Of a DNA stretch of 64,000 nt, positions 33,672 through 42,190 are shown piece by piece (position 1 is the stretch's first letter; each line of letters opens with the position of its first letter). The DNA comes from Candidatus Marsarchaeota archaeon (GTDB taxonomy: Archaea > Micrarchaeota > Micrarchaeia > Micrarchaeales > Micrarchaeaceae), in the NCBI GenBank assembly GCA_023473665.1, contig JAMCYM010000003.1, positions 124,001 through 188,000 of the forward strand, written 5' to 3'. The notes beneath the pieces were generated by a model that made no database searches, had not been told where the DNA came from, and saw only the letters and a program-made list of their open reading frames with translations. A program made the translations under genes and the position numbers.

Positions 33672-34418
33672 ATGTTCCTAGGCAGGGTGATCGCGCAAGC
33701 CAAAGATGGCGGCGACACGCTGACCGTTAGGGAGCGCGGCAGAGAGAGGGTATTCTTGTGCAATGACGTAGTACTCTCCAGATTGCGTTTAGATACGATC
33801 TACACAGGCAGCTACTGGGACTATTTCCTGCCACTGCCATCTCTTTACAGCAACCCACGCATCCTGGTCATAGGGCTCGGCGGTGGCACGATACCTTTCC
33901 AGATGGAAAGCATTTATCGAAACGCCCGCATCGACGTGGCGGAGCTGAGCGGCAAGGTCGCGGAGCTTTCTGCTTCATTCTTGCCGAAGAAGCTGAAGGC
34001 GCGCGTCATGATAGGGGACGGCGCAGATATTGTCAGGGGCTCGAAAGTCAACACCTACGATATAATAATAGTCGACCCATACCGGACCTATGGCCTGCCT
34101 GAGAAGTTCTCCAGCGACGAGTTCATCGGCAATTCGCTGCATGCACTTTCCGATGACGGCATACTGACGTTCAATTACATACTGAGCCCGGAAAACGTCA
34201 CAGCTTTCCAGAGGCGCATCCCTACGCTAAAGCAGAACTTCAGCATGTACCTGTTCGGCGCTCCCCGCTTCTCCGGAAACCGAATACTTATATGCTCGCG
34301 TAAGCTAAAAGGCGCGGAGATAGCGAAGCGCACGTCAGAAAACTTCCCTGACAAGAAGAGAGGCAGGCACGTGCTTGACGAATACTTCTTGATGCAGCCA
34401 TTTCCTGGAATGCATTAA
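33672..34418 (+). CDS. Spermidine-synthase-like protein
   Basis: A 248-residue Rossmann-fold protein: ILVIGLGGGTIPFQME (cofactor loop), AELSGKVAELS, MIGDGADIV, and IIIVDPYRTYGLP with the acidic residue typical of aminopropyltransferases. The N-terminal beta-strand domain is short. It may be a polyamine aminopropyltransferase or a related methyltransferase; the catalytic Asp-Tyr context is not strict enough to decide. Its TAA abuts the left end of the TnpB insertion. Confidence 0.75.
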   Translation: MFLGRVIAQAKDGGDTLTVRERGRERVFLCNDVVLSRLRLDTIYTGSYWDYFLPLPSLYSNPRILVIGLGGGTIPFQMESIYRNARIDVAELSGKVAELSASFLPKKLKARVMIGDGADIVRGSKVNTYDIIIVDPYRTYGLPEKFSSDEFIGNSLHALSDDGILTFNYILSPENVTAFQRRIPTLKQNFSMYLFGAPRFSGNRILICSRKLKGAEIAKRTSENFPDKKRGRHVLDEYFLMQPFPGMH

Positions 34419-34507
34419 CTTTGCATAGTGGGAAATCCCACACCCTTCAGGGGTGGGATGAAAGCGAATAGAGAGGGTATATAAAAACGAATGCCGACAT
34501 AAATAAT

Positions 34508-35755
34508 ATGGAAGTCACAAGGGCGTACAAATTCAGGATCTACCCTAACGATAAATGCCAGAATGCGATAGAAAACCAGCTTGCATTGTCAAAAGACTTC
34601 TACAACAAACTCCTCGAAAAGGCAAAAGATGCATACGAAAAAGACAAGTCCTTCAAAATAAAAAGAAGCACATTCAACAGAATAAAGAAAGGGATAATTG
34701 CAGAAAACAAGGACTTCCTAAAGATATACTCGCAGACGAGATGCGAAATAGAGGATAGGGTCATAAAGGCCTATGCAAACTTCTTCAGAAGAGTGAAGGA
34801 GAAGAAATCAGGTAAGAAAGTAAAGGTTGGATTTCCGCGTTTCAAATCGATAGACAGATATTACAGCATTGTCTATCCCCAGGACAATGGCTCTTTTTCA
34901 ATAGAGAAGGAAAGGAAAAAAGAGATGCTCAGGGTTTCAAGGATAGGCAGAGTCCAGATAGAACAGCACAGGAATATCGTAGGCAACATAAAGACGATGA
35001 CAATAAAGAAAGATGGCAATGAATACTATGCAATCTTCACCGCAGAACAGATAATCAATCCTCCAAAGATAGAAGACACAAATCCTGTCGGCATAGATAT
35101 GGGACTCAACAACTTCATTGCGCTGTCGGATGGCAATATGATACAAAAGCCAAAGTTCTTCAAACAGAAGGAAAAGAAAATTGCGAAATGGCAGAAGATT
35201 GTTGCAAGAAGGAGCAAAGGCTCAAAGAGAAGGCAGAATGCAAAGGAGAAACTTCAAAGTGCATGGAATGGGGTAACAAGGGCATCAGACGACTTCATGC
35301 ACAAACTTTCCAACAGATTAGTGCATGAGGGATATACATCATTCGCAGTAGAGGCACTTCACATAGACAACATGGTAAAGAACCATCGTCTTGCCCAGTC
35401 AATACAAAATGCCTCATGGAATAGGTTCATTCAGATGCTTTCATACAAGGCTGAAAGTGCTGGTATGAAAGTAATAAAGGTATATGCAAGGAATACATCA
35501 AAGGAATGCAGCAACTGCGGCAACATAATGGAAATGCCGCTGTCGCAGAGAACATACGTCTGCAACAGATGCGGCATGCAGATGGACAGGGACATAAATG
35601 CCGCAATAAACATACTTACAAAAGCTACCCTCGGACAGAGGGAAAGTAACGCTCAGGGAGATATTTGCCTCTACGATGTAAAGGGCATCGCAAGCAGTGT
35701 CGAGGAACTGAGAACCGGTAAAACACATCCTTTGCAGGATGCAGTGATTGCATGA
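34508..35755 (+). CDS. tnpB: TnpB RNA-guided nuclease (OrfB)
   Basis: A 415-residue Cas12-ancestor protein. It has an N-terminal helical/WED-like part (EVTRAYKFRIYPN), RuvC-I Asp197 (GIDMGLNN), RuvC-II Glu282 (AVEALHI), a zinc ribbon (CSNCG...CNRCG) and RuvC-III DRDINAA with Asp360. All catalytic residues are present, so it is probably active as a guided nickase/nuclease that keeps the element in place. Codons are strongly A-rich (AAA, AGA, ATA), unlike the host genes, a sign of transfer. A GGTATATAAAAA promoter lies about 25 bp before the ATG. Confidence 0.93.
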   Translation: MEVTRAYKFRIYPNDKCQNAIENQLALSKDFYNKLLEKAKDAYEKDKSFKIKRSTFNRIKKGIIAENKDFLKIYSQTRCEIEDRVIKAYANFFRRVKEKKSGKKVKVGFPRFKSIDRYYSIVYPQDNGSFSIEKERKKEMLRVSRIGRVQIEQHRNIVGNIKTMTIKKDGNEYYAIFTAEQIINPPKIEDTNPVGIDMGLNNFIALSDGNMIQKPKFFKQKEKKIAKWQKIVARRSKGSKRRQNAKEKLQSAWNGVTRASDDFMHKLSNRLVHEGYTSFAVEALHIDNMVKNHRLAQSIQNASWNRFIQMLSYKAESAGMKVIKVYARNTSKECSNCGNIMEMPLSQRTYVCNRCGMQMDRDINAAINILTKATLGQRESNAQGDICLYDVKGIASSVEELRTGKTHPLQDAVIA

Positions 35756-35766
35756 CGCAGAGGAAG

Positions 35767-35787
35767 CCCACACCGTTTACGGGTGGG
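35767..35787 (+). ncRNA. Right-end hairpin, likely scaffold of the omega RNA
   Basis: The 3' part of tnpB and the right end of such elements encode the guide RNA, whose guide begins just past the element end. The hairpin CCCACACCG...CGGGTGGG lies 12 bp after the tnpB stop. Its RNA role is inferred from the family, not seen. Confidence 0.4.
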
Positions 35788-35800
35788 AGGATGTCACGCT

Positions 35801-36025
35801 TCACAGCATGTGCAGGAAGCCCAGTATGACAAGCGCCACCATCACTATTATGTACGCCCTGAGGAAGAGGAATGCCGCCTTCGTCCAGGTCTTCATCCTG
35901 GCCCTTGGCACGTGTATCTTTGAGTAGTCCTTAATTCGCTCCCTTTTCAGGAAGGCATCCCAGTCATTCTCGTTCTTTATGAAGCTATAGCGCTCGTTGT
36001 TGTTCAATTCAACCACCAAAAACAT
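35801..36025 (-). CDS. Small single-pass membrane protein behind the Nramp-like gene
   Basis: A 74-residue protein with a polar, charged N-terminal half and one C-terminal membrane helix (AYIIVMVALVILGFL). It overlaps the end of the transporter gene by 17 bp, so translation is coupled. A TTG at 36007 with GGTGG as SD is an alternative start giving 68 residues. It may be an accessory subunit of the transporter. The TnpB element ends just beyond its stop. Confidence 0.6.
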   Translation of the reverse strand: MFLVVELNNNERYSFIKNENDWDAFLKRERIKDYSKIHVPRARMKTWTKAAFLFLRAYIIVMVALVILGFLHML

Positions 36026-37382
36026 GAGGGAAAACCAGCGAGATGCCGTAGAGGCTGCTCATCACTACGAGCACTACCATTATGGTTATTATCGCAGCGT
36101 TCTCCCATTTTTTGTTCGCGTACTTGCCCATTATTTTCTTGTCGTTGACAAGGAGCAGCAGGAACAGCAGGGCAGCCGGCATGAATATCGATGCGATTAC
36201 CTGCACCGTTATGTTGAGGAAGCTGAGCGGAAGGTGCGGTATAAGCACTATGGCTGCCGCTATGAACATGCTTGCAAGGCCGGGCAGGTAGAACTTCCTG
36301 CCCTGCCTGAACGGCAGGTTTATGCTCTTCGGCCACCCGAAGGCTTCGCCCACCGCCCAGGACGTGCTGGCCGTGAGCGCAATCGAGGCTATGAGCCCGG
36401 CATCGATAAGGCCGAGCGCGAATAGCTTCACCGCCAGCATGCCGATCTTGCTCGCGACAGTGCTGAGTATGTTGGTAAGGTCGTATGTTGCGGTGGTGAC
36501 TGTTGCCGCAATGCCCGGCTTGAACACCAACGTGCCCGTGAATACTATTATCGATACCGCTACTGCGCTCATCACTATCGCGCCTATGAGCGTGTCGCGC
36601 CTGCCTCCCTTAAGGTCTTTCGGCACGGTGCCTTTGTCGACTTCGGAGCTCTGCTGGAAGAACAGCATCCACGGCGCTATGGTCGTGCCCATGTTGGCAA
36701 GCAGCACGTATACGAACAGAGGCCTGAAGCCGCCGTTTATGCTCCATGTGACGAACGTGCTCGCCACGAGCGACCAGTCAGGATGCGCAAAAAGCACAAG
36801 AGGTATGAATATTAGGTTAAAGAATGCCACAATGAGGCTGGCTCTCTCCCAGGTATGGTACCGCATCGTCAGCGTTATGGTTGTCACGAAGGCAATCCCG
36901 ACCAATACAGCAACGGCAGGCTGCACCCCAAATATGCCCAGGCCGAACGTGATGCCTATGAACTCGGTCACGAGCGTGAGGGAGTTAGCGATAAGGAGGT
37001 CGCCGAGCGAGAACGCCCCCCAGAACGAGCCGTACCTCTTCCATATCATCTCCGCGTGGCCCCGCCTTGTCACGGCAGCCATCCTGACCGTCATCTCCTG
37101 GACCATGTATGCTACCGGTATCATGAGCACAAGGAGCGGCACGAAGAAGCCTATGCCGAATATGGAGCCGCTCTGCGCATATGTTATGACGCCGCCGGCA
37201 TCGTTATCAGCTATCATGACGAGTATGCCCGGGCCAAGGAGCGCAAGGAAGAGGAGGAATCTGGTCCATGTCCCGCGGCTGCGCCTAAGCCTTGTTACCT
37301 CAAGCCTGTCGATGGCCCTCCGCCTGAGGTCCACCGGCAACCCATTTAGCTTCTCGTCAATGTCGAACTGGCCCCCAGACAT
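36009..37382 (-). CDS. Nramp-related divalent metal transporter
   Basis: A 457-residue protein with about 11 membrane helices of the LeuT-fold Nramp family (LLGPGILVMIADNDAGG in helix 1, helix 6 LLANMGTTIAPWMLFFQQS). Classical Nramps have DPGN in helix 1 and MPH in helix 6 as metal ligands; here they read DNDAGG and IAPWM. Such substitutions mark the Nramp-related magnesium transporter branch, so magnesium or another hard ion is more likely than iron or manganese. The ATG lies 26 bp from a TATA element shared with the divergent gene. Confidence 0.85.
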   Translation of the reverse strand: MSGGQFDIDEKLNGLPVDLRRRAIDRLEVTRLRRSRGTWTRFLLFLALLGPGILVMIADNDAGGVITYAQSGSIFGIGFFVPLLVLMIPVAYMVQEMTVRMAAVTRRGHAEMIWKRYGSFWGAFSLGDLLIANSLTLVTEFIGITFGLGIFGVQPAVAVLVGIAFVTTITLTMRYHTWERASLIVAFFNLIFIPLVLFAHPDWSLVASTFVTWSINGGFRPLFVYVLLANMGTTIAPWMLFFQQSSEVDKGTVPKDLKGGRRDTLIGAIVMSAVAVSIIVFTGTLVFKPGIAATVTTATYDLTNILSTVASKIGMLAVKLFALGLIDAGLIASIALTASTSWAVGEAFGWPKSINLPFRQGRKFYLPGLASMFIAAAIVLIPHLPLSFLNITVQVIASIFMPAALLFLLLLVNDKKIMGKYANKKWENAAIITIMVVLVVMSSLYGISLVFPHVFGG

Positions 37383-37403
37383 GATTACAGAGCGAACGTA
37401 AAC

Positions 37404-37411
37404 AATTTATA
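37404..37411. promoter_or_regulatory. Shared bidirectional TATA element
   Basis: AATTTATA (CTATAAATT on the other strand) is centred about 26 bp from the ATG of the Nramp-like gene (37382, minus) and 26 bp from the ATG at 37434 (plus). It is the only AT-rich box in the 51-bp gap, repeating the arrangement at 11365-11372. Confidence 0.6.
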
Positions 37412-37433
37412 GATGCGCACGCAAGCGCAACTG

Positions 37434-38060
37434 ATGGACGATTACGAGATAATCGAGACGCACAGGGTGCCCGGGCAGGAGCATGCGCAGGAATCGTTCG
37501 TGGCAAATGCAATGAACTTCAGAGTGCCGACGCACGCCATAATGCTCGTGTCGGTCGAGCTGAAGGCCAACGATATCGTGCAGGTGGGCGAAAAGCGCGT
37601 CTACATGTATGGCAAGGACATCGGCGAGATAAAGAAGCTGGAATCAGGCACCGGCATAAAGATAGACACTAGCTACAGCATAAAGTACACCGGCGGCTAT
37701 TCACGCGACGGCTCAACCATATACATAGACTCGAACTTCCCGAAGACGATAGATGTTGATGGGAAAAAAGTAGACGCGCTCGAGAGCATAGGCAGGCACC
37801 ACGAACTAACAGAGAAGTGGTTCGTGGACAGCGCCTACGACTACCAATACGCGCACGAGATAGCGAACAGGAGCGAGCGCGCTTACGTCGAGTCTCTTGG
37901 CGTGTCGTGGGACGCATACAGCCGGGAGGTGAACAGGCACCTCTCGCTCGTGAGCTCGGCGAAGCTAGCGCGCAGCCCGAAGGACCTCGATACCGTGCCA
38001 TATATAGCGTCTGACGACACGGCCACGCTGAAGGAGATCAGGGACAGCATGGAGCCGTGA
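37434..38060 (+). CDS. Uncharacterised protein with His/Glu-rich motif
   Basis: A 208-residue soluble protein. The N-terminal half is beta-rich; the second half contains GRHHELTEKWF, then YAHEIANRSERAYVESLG, a His/Glu pattern that could bind zinc, as in small metallopeptidase-like domains seen in phage and archaeal proteins. I cannot name a family. The leaderless ATG at 37434 is set by the shared TATA box; the ATG at 37413 lies between box and transcript start. Confidence 0.7.
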   Translation: MDDYEIIETHRVPGQEHAQESFVANAMNFRVPTHAIMLVSVELKANDIVQVGEKRVYMYGKDIGEIKKLESGTGIKIDTSYSIKYTGGYSRDGSTIYIDSNFPKTIDVDGKKVDALESIGRHHELTEKWFVDSAYDYQYAHEIANRSERAYVESLGVSWDAYSREVNRHLSLVSSAKLARSPKDLDTVPYIASDDTATLKEIRDSMEP

Positions 38061-38116
38061 GCGCGGCCATGCGCGGAAGGCTTGAGAAAGCTTTTAATAT
38101 CTTAATGGACAAAACA

Positions 38117-38341
38117 ATGCTGTACAACGAACAGGTGCTTGTTATAAAGATAAAAGACATAAGGGCTCTGCCCACCACCACTCTGAAATCAAGGCTTGAT
38201 GAACTCTCTCTTGAGCTAGCGATCGAGAAGAGGAAGGTCGCCTCAACGGGAGTTTCGAGCAAGGTGGTCAAGACCCGCGAGCTGAAGAAGACAATCGCAA
38301 GGATAAATACCATCCTTAAAGAGAGAGGTGCGCCTCAGTAA
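38117..38341 (+). CDS. rpl29: 50S ribosomal protein uL29
   Basis: A 74-residue two-helix protein: KIKDIRALPTTTLKSRLDELSLELAIEKRKVAST, then KTRELKKTIARINTILKERG, the uL29 signature. A TTTTAATAT box (38092-38100) supports the leaderless ATG at 38117 over upstream ATGs at 38105 and 38057. Its stop overlaps the aIF1 start by one base. Confidence 0.9.
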   Translation: MLYNEQVLVIKIKDIRALPTTTLKSRLDELSLELAIEKRKVASTGVSSKVVKTRELKKTIARINTILKERGAPQ

Positions 38342-38646
38342 TGACCGACATATGCCCAAAGTGCGGACTTCCCAAGGAGCTTTGCGTATGCGACGTCCTT
38401 GACAAGGAGGTGGAGGGCAAGATAAAGGTCTACCTGAAGAAGGCCAAGTTCGATAAGATCATGACGATAGTTGAGGGGATCAACCCCGATGAAGTGGAAG
38501 ACACCACGAAAGACCTCAAGCGCTCTCTCGCGTGCGGCGGTACGTCAAAGGACGGCATGATAGAGCTCCAGGGCAACCATAAGGGCAAGGTCAAGAACGT
38601 GCTCATAGGCCTCGGCTACAAGGAGGGCAACATAGACATCGCATGA
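38341..38646 (+). CDS. sui1: Translation initiation factor aIF1 (SUI1)
   Basis: A 101-residue protein: zinc-binding CPKCGLPKELCVC at the N-terminus, then the SUI1 fold (VYLKKAKFDKIMTIVEGI, LKRSLACGGTSKDGMIELQGNHKGKV). It scans for start-codon fidelity on the small subunit. Translationally coupled to uL29 (TAATG). It converges directly with trm56. Confidence 0.95.
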   Translation: MTDICPKCGLPKELCVCDVLDKEVEGKIKVYLKKAKFDKIMTIVEGINPDEVEDTTKDLKRSLACGGTSKDGMIELQGNHKGKVKNVLIGLGYKEGNIDIA

Positions 38647-39171
38647 CTATATCCTGACCACTTTCTTTCCTGATTTCTGGGGGATTATCTTCATGTGCGC
38701 GCCGGGGAAGCTCCTGGCCAGCTCTTTGCCTTTGCCAAGCCTGTCAAGGAATATCGCGAGAGCCGCGACCTCGGAGTGCGGCTGGTTGCCTATTGCTATG
38801 TTGTAAGTCGCGTTGCGGTAATACCATGGCTCCACCTTCTCCGCCCCGACAACCACAAGCAGCGGCTTTCTCGGCGGCATCTTGGGCGCATCTTTTATGT
38901 TGATTCCGTACATCGTAAGATGCGCCACAGCACCGCCAGCACGCTTCCATCTCCTAACATACGCTTTGCCGTCTTTCGCGCTCTCCAGGGCGAAGCCCCT
39001 GCCGCCCCACCTCTCAAGGACCCCGCGCACAGCCGCGAGCACATGGCTGTCGTCGCCCTCAAGAACGAAGCCGTTCGCTCCGAATGCCCGCGCCACCAGC
39101 CCGACGTGCGTCGTTACGCGCTTGTCTCGCTCCGGCCTGTGGCCGATCCTGAGCACGTATACCTTCCCCAT
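38647..39171 (-). CDS. trm56: tRNA (cytidine-56-2'-O)-methyltransferase Trm56
   Basis: A 174-residue SPOUT enzyme, archaea-specific, methylating C56 of the T-loop. [37 protein letters not shown] and [25 protein letters not shown] match the family throughout. The reading frame extends far upstream but the family start and the ATG at 39171 agree. A CTTTTAATATG element near 39201-39211 probably serves both this gene and the divergent kae1. Confidence 0.95.
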   Translation of the reverse strand: MGKVYVLRIGHRPERDKRVTTHVGLVARAFGANGFVLEGDDSHVLAAVRGVLERWGGRGFALESAKDGKAYVRRWKRAGGAVAHLTMYGINIKDAPKMPPRKPLLVVVGAEKVEPWYYRNATYNIAIGNQPHSEVAALAIFLDRLGKGKELARSFPGAHMKIIPQKSGKKVVRI

Positions 39172-39246
39172 AGTGCATCGGTTACTAATCGCATCGGCGC
39201 CTTTTAATATGTTCCACGCGAATCGTATTGTCATATCGGCGGTATT

Positions 39247-40224
39247 ATGGCAGTGCTCGGAATAGAGAGCAGCGCGCACACCTTCGGCGCAGGGGTAGTC
39301 GAAAACGGAGCCGTGCTCTCGAATGCCAAGGCCATGTACAACATAACGAGCGCAGGAATGATACCCTCTAGGGCGGCGGAGCTCCATTCCAGGAACGCGG
39401 CCAAGACTGTGCGCTCGGCAATGAGGCAGGCCGGGTTGGGCTTCGACGATATAAATGCCATAGGCTACACGCGCGGCCCAGGCATAGGCCACTGCCTGCG
39501 CGTAGGCATGCTCGCCGCAAAGACTCTTTCAAGCGCTCTCGGCGTGCCTCTCTATCCTATCAACCATGCGCTGGCGCACATAGAGGTGACGCGCCATCTC
39601 TCGGGCTTCAAGGATCCGCTTGCGCTTTACGTCAGCGGAGGCAACTCCCAGATCCTTGGCATGGCCAACGACCCCTTCAGGCATTACAGCGTGTACGGAG
39701 AGACGTTCGACATAGGCGTCGGCAACATGCTCGACAATTTCGCGAGGGCGGCGCACCTCAACCCCTCATGGGGATCCAGCGTGGCCAAGCTGGCCGAGGG
39801 CGGGCATTACATACGCATGCCTTACACCGTCAAGGGCATGGATTTCACGTTCACCGGACTGCTGACCAGCGCCGTGAAGATGCTTGCAGGGCACAAGCAC
39901 AGCGATGTCGCGTTCTCCCTCCAGGAGACTGCATTCGCCATGCTTGTCGAGGCGACTGAGCGCGCGATGCTCCTGACCCGCAGGCGCAGCGTAATAGCGT
40001 GCGGCGGAGTGGCGCAGAGCGTGCGCCTCACATCGATGCTGCGCGCCATGGTGGCGCAGCATAAGTCTGAATTCTTCGTGGCCCCGAACGAATACAATGC
40101 AGACAACGGCGCCATGATTGCGCTTGTGGCCGAGAAGATGCACAAGGCCCATGCGATTGTTCATGCGCGGGAGCTCAACATAATGCAGAGGTTCAGGGTG
40201 GACTCTGCGAGGGTGTGGTGGTAA
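39247..40224 (+). CDS. kae1: KEOPS catalytic subunit Kae1
   Basis: A 325-residue ASKHA-fold enzyme transferring threonylcarbamoyl to A37 of ANN-decoding tRNAs. [29 protein letters not shown], the metal site His107/His111 (NHALAHIE), [13 protein letters not shown] and ACGGVAQS are all present. It is a separate gene from the Bud32 kinase 1 bp downstream; many archaea fuse the two. GGCGGT lies 5 bp before the ATG. Confidence 0.96.
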   Translation: MAVLGIESSAHTFGAGVVENGAVLSNAKAMYNITSAGMIPSRAAELHSRNAAKTVRSAMRQAGLGFDDINAIGYTRGPGIGHCLRVGMLAAKTLSSALGVPLYPINHALAHIEVTRHLSGFKDPLALYVSGGNSQILGMANDPFRHYSVYGETFDIGVGNMLDNFARAAHLNPSWGSSVAKLAEGGHYIRMPYTVKGMDFTFTGLLTSAVKMLAGHKHSDVAFSLQETAFAMLVEATERAMLLTRRRSVIACGGVAQSVRLTSMLRAMVAQHKSEFFVAPNEYNADNGAMIALVAEKMHKAHAIVHARELNIMQRFRVDSARVWW

Positions 40225-40225
40225 G

Positions 40226-40858
40226 ATGCGGAAACTGGCAGAGGGCGCAGAGGCTGACGTATACGAAGGCTCATTCATAGGCATGGACGTGATCGTGAAG
40301 CGCAGGCGCCGGAAGCCATACATTGCGGCAGAACTCGAAGAGGACCTGCGCCTTCGCCGCACCAAGAACGAGGCCCGCATAATCGGCGTGGCGAGCGAGC
40401 GCGGCATAAGCGTGCCGCCAGTGCTGATGGTGGGACTAGACGCGATATACATGGGCCGCGTAGACGGCGAGCCCCTGTCGTCATACATCGCGCATGCTGG
40501 CAGAGGCGCACGCCAACGCATTTTTGCATCGGCAGGCGCTGCCCTAATGGAGATGCACAGGCTTGGCATAGCACATGGCGACTACACGCCCGCCAACATG
40601 CTGGTTGACAGAGCCCGCAGGCTTTGGATCATAGACTTCGGCCTTGCAGCGCAGTCCGCTTCGACAGAGGACAAGGCACTCGACGTTCTCCTGCTCAAGC
40701 GCGCCGTAAGTGCAATCGATTACGACGCCTTCGTCAAAGCCTACTCAAGGCATAATGGCGCTGCGCAGGTTCTGCGCAAACTCGCAGATATAGAACGCCG
40801 CGGCAGGTACCAGGCTAGGTCGCTTGCCGAATCCGAAGAACCGCAAGGCAGCGATTGA
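40226..40858 (+). CDS. bud32: KEOPS kinase/ATPase Bud32
   Basis: A 210-residue compact RIO-like kinase: EGAEADVYEGSF glycine loop, VIVKRRRRKPY with the ATP lysine, HGDYTPANMLV catalytic loop (Asp plus Asn) and IIDFGLA metal motif. It stimulates Kae1. The C-terminal ~20 residues beyond KLADIERRGRYQAR are an acidic tail. Confidence 0.94.
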   Translation: MRKLAEGAEADVYEGSFIGMDVIVKRRRRKPYIAAELEEDLRLRRTKNEARIIGVASERGISVPPVLMVGLDAIYMGRVDGEPLSSYIAHAGRGARQRIFASAGAALMEMHRLGIAHGDYTPANMLVDRARRLWIIDFGLAAQSASTEDKALDVLLLKRAVSAIDYDAFVKAYSRHNGAAQVLRKLADIERRGRYQARSLAESEEPQGSD

Positions 40859-40952
40859 ACTTTGCGCGCATTTTACGCCAGTCCGTACCGGCGCGACTAT
40901 ACGGCCGTTCGCCATGCCTGCGGCCTTGTATCTGGCCTGCATCCGTGCATGA

Positions 40953-41849
40953 CTAGAATCTGCCCGCATTGGGGAAATCTAGCGCAGCCACCTGCTCCGT
41001 GGGCTTGAACTCCTCGGTCTCAATGAACCGCATCGTGCGCGTCGACACCACCAATGTTGCGAACGACGCGAAGCTTATTAACGCTATTACCAGCGCGTAG
41101 AGCGTGCTGCTGTTCAGGTACAGGTAAGAGAAGAACAGTACGCCGACCAAGCTTGCGCCTAGGCTTGCCCCGAAGCCTGACTTAGCCCTAGCCAGAAGCA
41201 GCGCGCCAGCAACGAGCTCGAAGAACGCAACTGCCACGCCGAGCAGCCCGAGAGCGTAGCTCGTCTGCATATGCCCGATGAATGTGAAAAAGCCGACGCT
41301 GTTCGCATAGTTTATTATGTAGGCAATCTGGTCGCCTGCCATGTACAGGAAAGCGACGAACGCCAATGCCAGCAGGCCGCCTCCTGACAGCGCTGCCACG
41401 CCATAACCAAGCAATTCCTGCGTAGCGCTCTTTGTCACTTCGTCTATGTCCTCAAGGCAGTAATACCTGCCGGCATGCTCCACTATGTCCTCGAAGCAGA
41501 ACGGCCTGTGGCAGTAGTCGCACACCGCATAAGCAGGCCTCCAAGGATGCCATGCGCACACGAGCCCTATGGCTGCCTCTTTGCTTTCTATCTGCGCCCT
41601 TGTTTCCTTGGCCGGCCTGTGCCCGTACGTTTCCGCGCCTGTTGTCTCGAGCGCCTCCTCGACCTGCGCGTACGAGCCCGCAGGCGCAACCACCTCCCTC
41701 TCAGGCTGGATCTTGATGACGTTCGGCGTGCCGGATTGCTTGGGCTGTACCGCAACCACCCTTCTCTGCGCCGGCTTCGCGTTGGCAGATGCTTCCTTCT
41801 CGGCCTCCCTGAGCTTGAAGATTAGCAAATCATCCGGCGCTACCGCCAT
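40953..41849 (-). CDS. B-box-like zinc finger multipass membrane protein
   Basis: A 298-residue protein. Residues ~1-90 are polar and disordered. Residues ~97-135 form a B-box-like zinc site (CAWHPWRPAYAVCDYCHRPFCFEDIVEHAGRYYC, in parts CAWH, CDYCHRPFC, HAGRYYC). Four to five membrane helices follow. Archaeal genomes hold many such proteins of unknown role. It lies directly behind the eS26 gene (1-bp gap) and is probably co-transcribed. Confidence 0.72.
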   Translation of the reverse strand: MAVAPDDLLIFKLREAEKEASANAKPAQRRVVAVQPKQSGTPNVIKIQPEREVVAPAGSYAQVEEALETTGAETYGHRPAKETRAQIESKEAAIGLVCAWHPWRPAYAVCDYCHRPFCFEDIVEHAGRYYCLEDIDEVTKSATQELLGYGVAALSGGGLLALAFVAFLYMAGDQIAYIINYANSVGFFTFIGHMQTSYALGLLGVAVAFFELVAGALLLARAKSGFGASLGASLVGVLFFSYLYLNSSTLYALVIALISFASFATLVVSTRTMRFIETEEFKPTEQVAALDFPNAGRF

Positions 41850-41850
41850 C

Positions 41851-42084
41851 TCACATCATCTTTCTGGACCTTGCGATCGCCTGCCTCTTCTTCATCTCGA
41901 ATATACCCCTGTGCTTGGCGCAGCTTATGCAGTAGTATATCTTCCTCCTCTCGAAGAATCGCACGTCGTTGACGGTCTTGGTATCGGTGCTGAAGCTTAT
42001 GGCCTTCTCGATCGATACCGCCTTGCTGCGCGGCACCTTCCTTCCACATGACTCGCAAATCACAATAGATTCCTTTCCTCTCAA
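41851..42084 (-). CDS. rps26e: 30S ribosomal protein eS26
   Basis: A 77-residue zinc protein: ICESCGRKVPRSKAVS, RKIYYCISCAKHRGIF and a basic tail match eS26 (ligands C-x2-C and C-x2-C). eS26 is absent from many euryarchaea, so its presence is informative on lineage. It starts with TTG at 42084 with GGTG five bases upstream; a GTG at 42063 is the alternative. Confidence 0.8.
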   Translation of the reverse strand: MRGKESIVICESCGRKVPRSKAVSIEKAISFSTDTKTVNDVRFFERRKIYYCISCAKHRGIFEMKKRQAIARSRKMM

Positions 42085-42190
42085 TCTAACACCGTTGCAA
42101 TATTCTCAAAGAAGGCATAAAAACCTACATATTCCCTAGCAGCGAGTGCGAGCCGCACGGTATTTAAATTCTAAAGGATAAATGCATACC

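Larger units (their letters stand above)
34420..35797 (+). mobile_element. IS200/IS605-group TnpB-only element (IS1341 type)
   Basis: AT-rich segment placed exactly between two genes. Near each end is an imperfect hairpin: ATCCCAC-ACCCTTCAGGG-GTGGGAT (34435-34458) and CCCACACCG-TTTA-CGGGTGGG (35767-35787). These are subterminal palindromes like those recognised by TnpA in this family. No target duplication is expected. No tnpA is present, so movement would need a transposase elsewhere. The exact ends are estimates. Confidence 0.75.

Noticed and set aside
36322-37401. 359-residue plus-strand frame over the Nramp-like gene
   Set aside because: Antisense to a membrane protein with clear family motifs; Met/Thr/Ala-rich composition typical of such shadows.
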